Shown here: one piece after another, positions 8,441 through 10,666 of the stretch
Layout: the number at the start of each line of letters is the position of its first letter
Position numbering within the stretch: position 1 is the stretch's first letter
Source: Nitrospirota bacterium
Lineage (GTDB): Bacteria; Nitrospirota; 9FT-COMBO-42-15; HDB-SIOI813
DNA length: 10,666 nt
Direction of reading: 5' to 3'
Assembly (NCBI GenBank): GCA_016214375.1
Contig: JACROQ010000064.1
Span: 1-10,666, forward strand
Position numbers and translations under genes: made by a program
The notes under the pieces: model-generated
Databases searched by the model: none
What the model saw: only the letters and a program-made list of their open reading frames with translations
Told to the model about the DNA's origin: nothing

Positions 8441-9421
8441 CTACCGGAGTAAGATATTGTTACCCTTTCCAATCTCAGGGTCCGCGTCCGGGGTGTTCAT
8501 TAAGACAGTAATCGCCCCTCTGTGTGCGGCGCCCATGGTGTGGTCTACAATCGCATTGTTGGTCGCATGGTCAGCCGGAGAGACGATATCAAAGGTGGAG
8601 GCCTCTGAAACGGCCACATTATACGTTGCCATCCCGTAGAGGACATTCTTTGGATTGCCATTCAGGTAGACCCTCTCCCAGATACCTGCGATGGGATGGA
8701 AGGCCACGGGCATATTGATATTGGCATTCACAAAGTATATCCGCACCCTTTCACCCGGTTTTGCCTGGAGTGCCAGTGTGGCATTGGGGTCATGCACCGG
8801 ATCATAGTGGAAGACCTTCCCGTTAATCAGGGCATTTGTCCAGCCTGTGTTCTCCATCAGGGCGTGATGATCGCTTGCGTTTGGAAATAACTGGGACTGT
8901 ATCAGGACGTATTCCCTGTCCGGCCTTGGATAGGCCTCGTTATACCCCTGTTTGGGGTCCACGATGATTATCCCGAACATCCCGCGGGCGATATGTTCGG
9001 CCATGGACTCTGCACCGCAGTGGTACATAAAGACCCCCGGGTATTTCGCCTCAAACTTATAATGCTTGGACTCTCCCGGTTTGACAGGGCTAAACTCGTT
9101 GAGCACATCCACCACTGCCGCATGGAAATCCATCGAGTGTGACTTCTGGTTGGTCTTATCATTGAGCAGGGTAAAGTCCACAATATCCCCTTCTTTCACC
9201 CTGACCACCGGTCCTGGAATGGCGCCATCAAAGTTCCAGGAGGCATACTTGGTCCCTTTATTATCAATCTCTATGGTATTTTCCACGGCATGGATATTCA
9301 CCGGAACAACCTCAGCCTGCACCCCCTGCCCCCATTGACCCGTAAGCGTCAAAATGGACAGCACATTCATACTGAAGATAACTCTCTTTGTCAGACTTTT
9401 ACTTCCTGCAATAAAATTCAT
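8441..9421 (-). CDS. nirK: Copper-containing nitrite reductase (NO-forming)
   Basis: A 326-residue periplasmic two-cupredoxin enzyme, normally a trimer, that reduces nitrite to nitric oxide. An N-terminal signal peptide (about 1-36, ending VQA) is present. All NirK copper and catalytic residues can be assigned. Type 1 copper: His95, Cys135, His143 and Met148. Type 2 copper: His100, His134 and His294 (VDH, from the adjacent subunit). Catalytic residues: Asp98 in HSMDFH and His242 in FHPIAG. This ligand set separates it from laccase-like multicopper oxidases. There is no fused cytochrome or extra cupredoxin domain; separate cytochromes are encoded downstream after a 34-nt gap. GGAGG lies 8 nt before the ATG. 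A candidate -24/-12 promoter lies about 120 nt upstream of the start codon. Confidence 0.94.
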   Translation of the reverse strand: MNFIAGSKSLTKRVIFSMNVLSILTLTGQWGQGVQAEVVPVNIHAVENTIEIDNKGTKYASWNFDGAIPGPVVRVKEGDIVDFTLLNDKTNQKSHSMDFHAAVVDVLNEFSPVKPGESKHYKFEAKYPGVFMYHCGAESMAEHIARGMFGIIIVDPKQGYNEAYPRPDREYVLIQSQLFPNASDHHALMENTGWTNALINGKVFHYDPVHDPNATLALQAKPGERVRIYFVNANINMPVAFHPIAGIWERVYLNGNPKNVLYGMATYNVAVSEASTFDIVSPADHATNNAIVDHTMGAAHRGAITVLMNTPDADPEIGKGNNILLR

Positions 9422-9542
9422 TTTTATTTCCTCCGGTTATTATTGTTCTGTTATTCCCCATCTCTCTTCTCTTCTGTTCCAATATCGATTTTTCTCACCT
9501 CCTCAGATGATAGTTATTGTGGCAATCACGTCATACTGTAAT

Positions 9543-9558
9543 AACAAGATGCATACCA
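9543..9558 (-). promoter_or_regulatory. Candidate sigma-54 promoter of the nirK operon
   Basis: On the minus strand TGGTATGCATCTTGTT has the -24 GG and the -12 TTG at the canonical spacing. It departs from TGGCACG-N4-TTGCW by C to T twice and by GT in place of the -12 GC. It would give a leader of about 110 nt. The same bases read on the plus strand, AAGATGCATAC at 9546-9556, also resemble an NsrR half-site, an alternative explanation. Confidence 0.4.
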
Positions 9559-9602
9559 GACCTGCGCAAACGCATAATTGATTGATATTATTGCTTAAAA
9601 TA

Positions 9603-9649
9603 ATTTCAGGCGAAATGAGCGGGCTATAAAAAATATTTCATTTTTGAAA
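9603..9649. promoter_or_regulatory. Two TTTC/GAAA dyads, candidate activator sites upstream of nirK
   Basis: ATTTC-AGGC-GAAAT (9603-9616) and TTTCA-TTTT-TGAAA (9636-9649) have centres 33 bp apart, about three helical turns. They fall roughly 80 and 110 bp upstream of the nirK start site predicted from the -24/-12 motif, a usual distance for enhancer-binding proteins. The dyads are short, in AT-rich DNA, and their spacers differ (4 and 6 between TTTC and GAAA), so chance is possible. Confidence 0.25.
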
Positions 9650-9668
9650 CAACAGGAGGACTTTAGTT

Positions 9669-9932
9669 GTGAACTGCTGGAAATTAGAAGGGTTGGAAGA
9701 TGTTTCAGGATTTGAACTCAATTTCATTTATGGAACATGCATGCCTCTCTGCCTGTCATTTATAATGCTTTACAAAAATGTACCACATATATGTCGCACA
9801 AAGTGTTGGATTAAATACAATGTTGTAGTTATTGAAGATGTAACTGGACTGATAACCATTCTTGCTGATATTTGCTATGAATATCCGTCAATTCTTAAAA
9901 ACCTTTCATATCAAGTAGTTATATTCATATAA
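9669..9932 (+). CDS. Possible small Cys-rich hypothetical protein
   Basis: An 87-residue reading frame with a GTG start and a textbook AGGAGG 9 nt upstream, which is the main reason to list it. I do not recognise it. It has six cysteines, four of them in two CxxxC pairs (Cys24/28 and Cys42/46). There is no clear signal peptide; hydrophobic stretches at about 50-68 and 76-87 do not make a convincing membrane helix. Base composition is AT-rich, unlike nirK but similar to the surrounding non-coding DNA and to the next gene. It fills much of the 590-nt gap between nirK and the subunit II-like gene. It could be a real small metal-binding protein, a gene remnant, or a chance frame. Confidence 0.3.
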   Translation: MNCWKLEGLEDVSGFELNFIYGTCMPLCLSFIMLYKNVPHICRTKCWIKYNVVVIEDVTGLITILADICYEYPSILKNLSYQVVIFI

Positions 9933-9960
9933 CCGGTCATGTCATGAAATCAGGACAGAG

Positions 9961-9976
9961 TGGTATGAATTATGCT
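9961..9976 (+). promoter_or_regulatory. Candidate sigma-54 promoter of the subunit II-like gene
   Basis: TGGTATGAATTATGCT keeps the essential GG-N10-GC geometry of -24/-12 promoters. Its -24 half, TGGTATG, is identical to that of the nirK candidate on the other strand. Transcription would begin near 9988, giving a leader of about 24 nt with AAGGAGGG at 9997-10004, a compact and natural arrangement for the ATG at 10012. Confidence 0.5.
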
Positions 9977-10011
9977 CTAACCCTCAAACATACATAAAGG
10001 AGGGAAGAAAA

Positions 10012-10608
10012 ATGATTGAATCAACTGATGTTTTAAGTGTAATGAAGGTTGTCTACATTATTTATGGAATAATTATTGTCTCTTTTATCGGCATGTATGC
10101 ACTTGGAATTACCCGCTCTCAACAGATACTTCCAAGGATTAAAGTCCCTTTTTATGGATGGATAGGATTTTTAGTTTTTGTAGGTGTGGGGCTCCATGTC
10201 CTGACATATCACACGATACCCTGGGTGAAGTTGGACCTATCCCGCAATAAGGTTAAGGCTGACAAAGAGTTTAATATCTCAATTGCCGACTATAAATTTC
10301 AATTACCTGATAGCAAACTCCTGATTGAGGAAGGCCAGATGGTCCGTTTTAATCTTGAGTCTAAAGATTATACGTATGGTTTTGGACTTTTCAGGGAAGA
10401 CGGGACAATGCTCTTCCAGATGCAGGTAGTTCCGGGAAGTAGAAATGACATTGTCTGGAAGTTCAATAAGAGAGCTAACTACACTATCCGTTCTACAGAA
10501 TATGCCGGCCCCAGGGGGGGGAACCTCTTTGTTAAGAATGCCGTGATAGTTGCCACAAATGCAGAAATAGCACAATTAATATCGCAGAAGGAACTGCATC
10601 AAAACTAA
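10012..10608 (+). CDS. Heme-copper oxidase/NO reductase subunit II-like cupredoxin without CuA ligands
   Basis: A 198-residue membrane-anchored protein shaped like subunit II of heme-copper oxidases. Two transmembrane helices (about 12-33 and 48-68) precede a periplasmic cupredoxin domain (about 84-183). The family pattern around the CuA site is visible but every side-chain ligand is changed. DVTHGF-type sequence reads DYTYGF, with Tyr122 where His is expected. The C-x-E-x-C-G-x-x-H-x-x-M segment reads STEYAGPRGGNL, with Ser161, Ala165, Gly169 and Leu172 at the four ligand places; only Glu163 remains. QMQVVPGSRNDIVWKF (136-151) matches the conserved strand before it. Electron entry must therefore differ from a cytochrome c oxidase. 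Placement opposite nirK suggests a non-canonical NO reductase; an oxidase is the alternative. AAGGAGGG lies 7 nt before the ATG. Confidence 0.75.
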   Translation: MIESTDVLSVMKVVYIIYGIIIVSFIGMYALGITRSQQILPRIKVPFYGWIGFLVFVGVGLHVLTYHTIPWVKLDLSRNKVKADKEFNISIADYKFQLPDSKLLIEEGQMVRFNLESKDYTYGFGLFREDGTMLFQMQVVPGSRNDIVWKFNKRANYTIRSTEYAGPRGGNLFVKNAVIVATNAEIAQLISQKELHQN

Positions 10609-10634
10609 TTCATTCATAAAATGGAGGACGCATC

Positions 10635-10655
10635 ATGTTAGAAGTATCAAGATGA
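10635..10655 (+). other. Seven-codon mini-ORF overlapping the next start codon
   Basis: ATG at 10635, with GGAGG 7 nt upstream, reads MLEVSR and stops at TGA 10653-10655. The stop overlaps ATG 10652 as ATGA. It is either a short coupled leader peptide or the true start of the next gene disrupted by a single-base indel. The window ends too soon to decide. Confidence 0.35.
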
Positions 10656-10666
10656 AATCCCTTACA
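10652..10666 (+). CDS. Start of a further plus-strand gene, cut by the right edge
   Basis: ATG at 10652 opens the frame MKSLT, which runs off the window after five codons. The nearest Shine-Dalgarno (GGAGG, 10623-10627) is about 24 nt away and suits the mini-ORF at 10635 better, so initiation here would depend on coupling. By position, subunit I of the same heme-copper enzyme is the expected product, but no sequence in the window shows it. Confidence 0.4.

Noticed and set aside
9546..9556. NsrR half-site AAGATGCATAC
   Set aside because: Nine of eleven half-site bases match but the inverted partner is absent, and the same bases fit a -24/-12 promoter; kept only as an alternative reading.
9576..9600. 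FNR/DNR-type site near TTGATTGATATTATTGC
   Set aside because: Only one TTGAT half is good; the ATCAA partner at the correct 4-nt spacing is missing.
9937..9947. TCATG-T-CATGA palindrome as an activator site
   Set aside because: Short, and its centre is only about 46 bp before the predicted start, too close for a typical enhancer; likely chance.

Overview
The window looks like a piece of chromosome from an uncultivated environmental bacterium that respires nitrogen oxides, possibly Nitrospirota, NC10 or a Desulfobacterota-like lineage. The taxonomic guess is inference: it rests on moderate GC, sigma-54 control, several c-type cytochromes, a short two-domain NirK and REP-like palindromes, and no marker gene settles it.

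Layout. Bases 1-3448 hold three minus-strand genes read right to left. They are a pterin-4a-carbinolamine dehydratase (phhB), a membrane Cache-HAMP-GGDEF-HD-GYP cyclic-di-GMP enzyme, and the N-terminal 240 residues of a ZnuA-type metal-binding protein cut by the window edge. The last two overlap at TTGA. Bases 3449-3645 are a divergent promoter region with mirror-image -35 elements. Bases 3646-5802 hold two plus-strand genes, a YccU-type CoA-binding protein and a PolX-type DNA polymerase with a PHP domain. Each is preceded by a 63-nt palindrome with identical 25-nt arms. The PolX gene appears to lack the stretch that normally carries the last Asp-x-His motif of its PHP domain.

Bases 5812-10666 form a nitrogen-oxide module. 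A PAS-AAA+-Fis sigma-54 activator lies on the minus strand. Next comes a minus-strand operon, nirK - diheme cytochrome c - monoheme cytochrome c, which ends in a strong intrinsic terminator at 7226-7272. Diverging from nirK, after an AT-rich 590-nt region, is a plus-strand cupredoxin protein shaped like subunit II of a heme-copper oxidase or NO reductase, with every side-chain CuA ligand replaced. A further gene starts at the right edge.

How it may work together. The cytochromes would feed electrons to periplasmic NirK (nitrite to NO). The subunit II-like protein, with a subunit I presumably beyond the window, may handle NO. Both transcription units have a TGGTATG-type -24/-12 candidate promoter, so the neighbouring activator is the obvious candidate regulator. 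That link is inferred from position and motif only.
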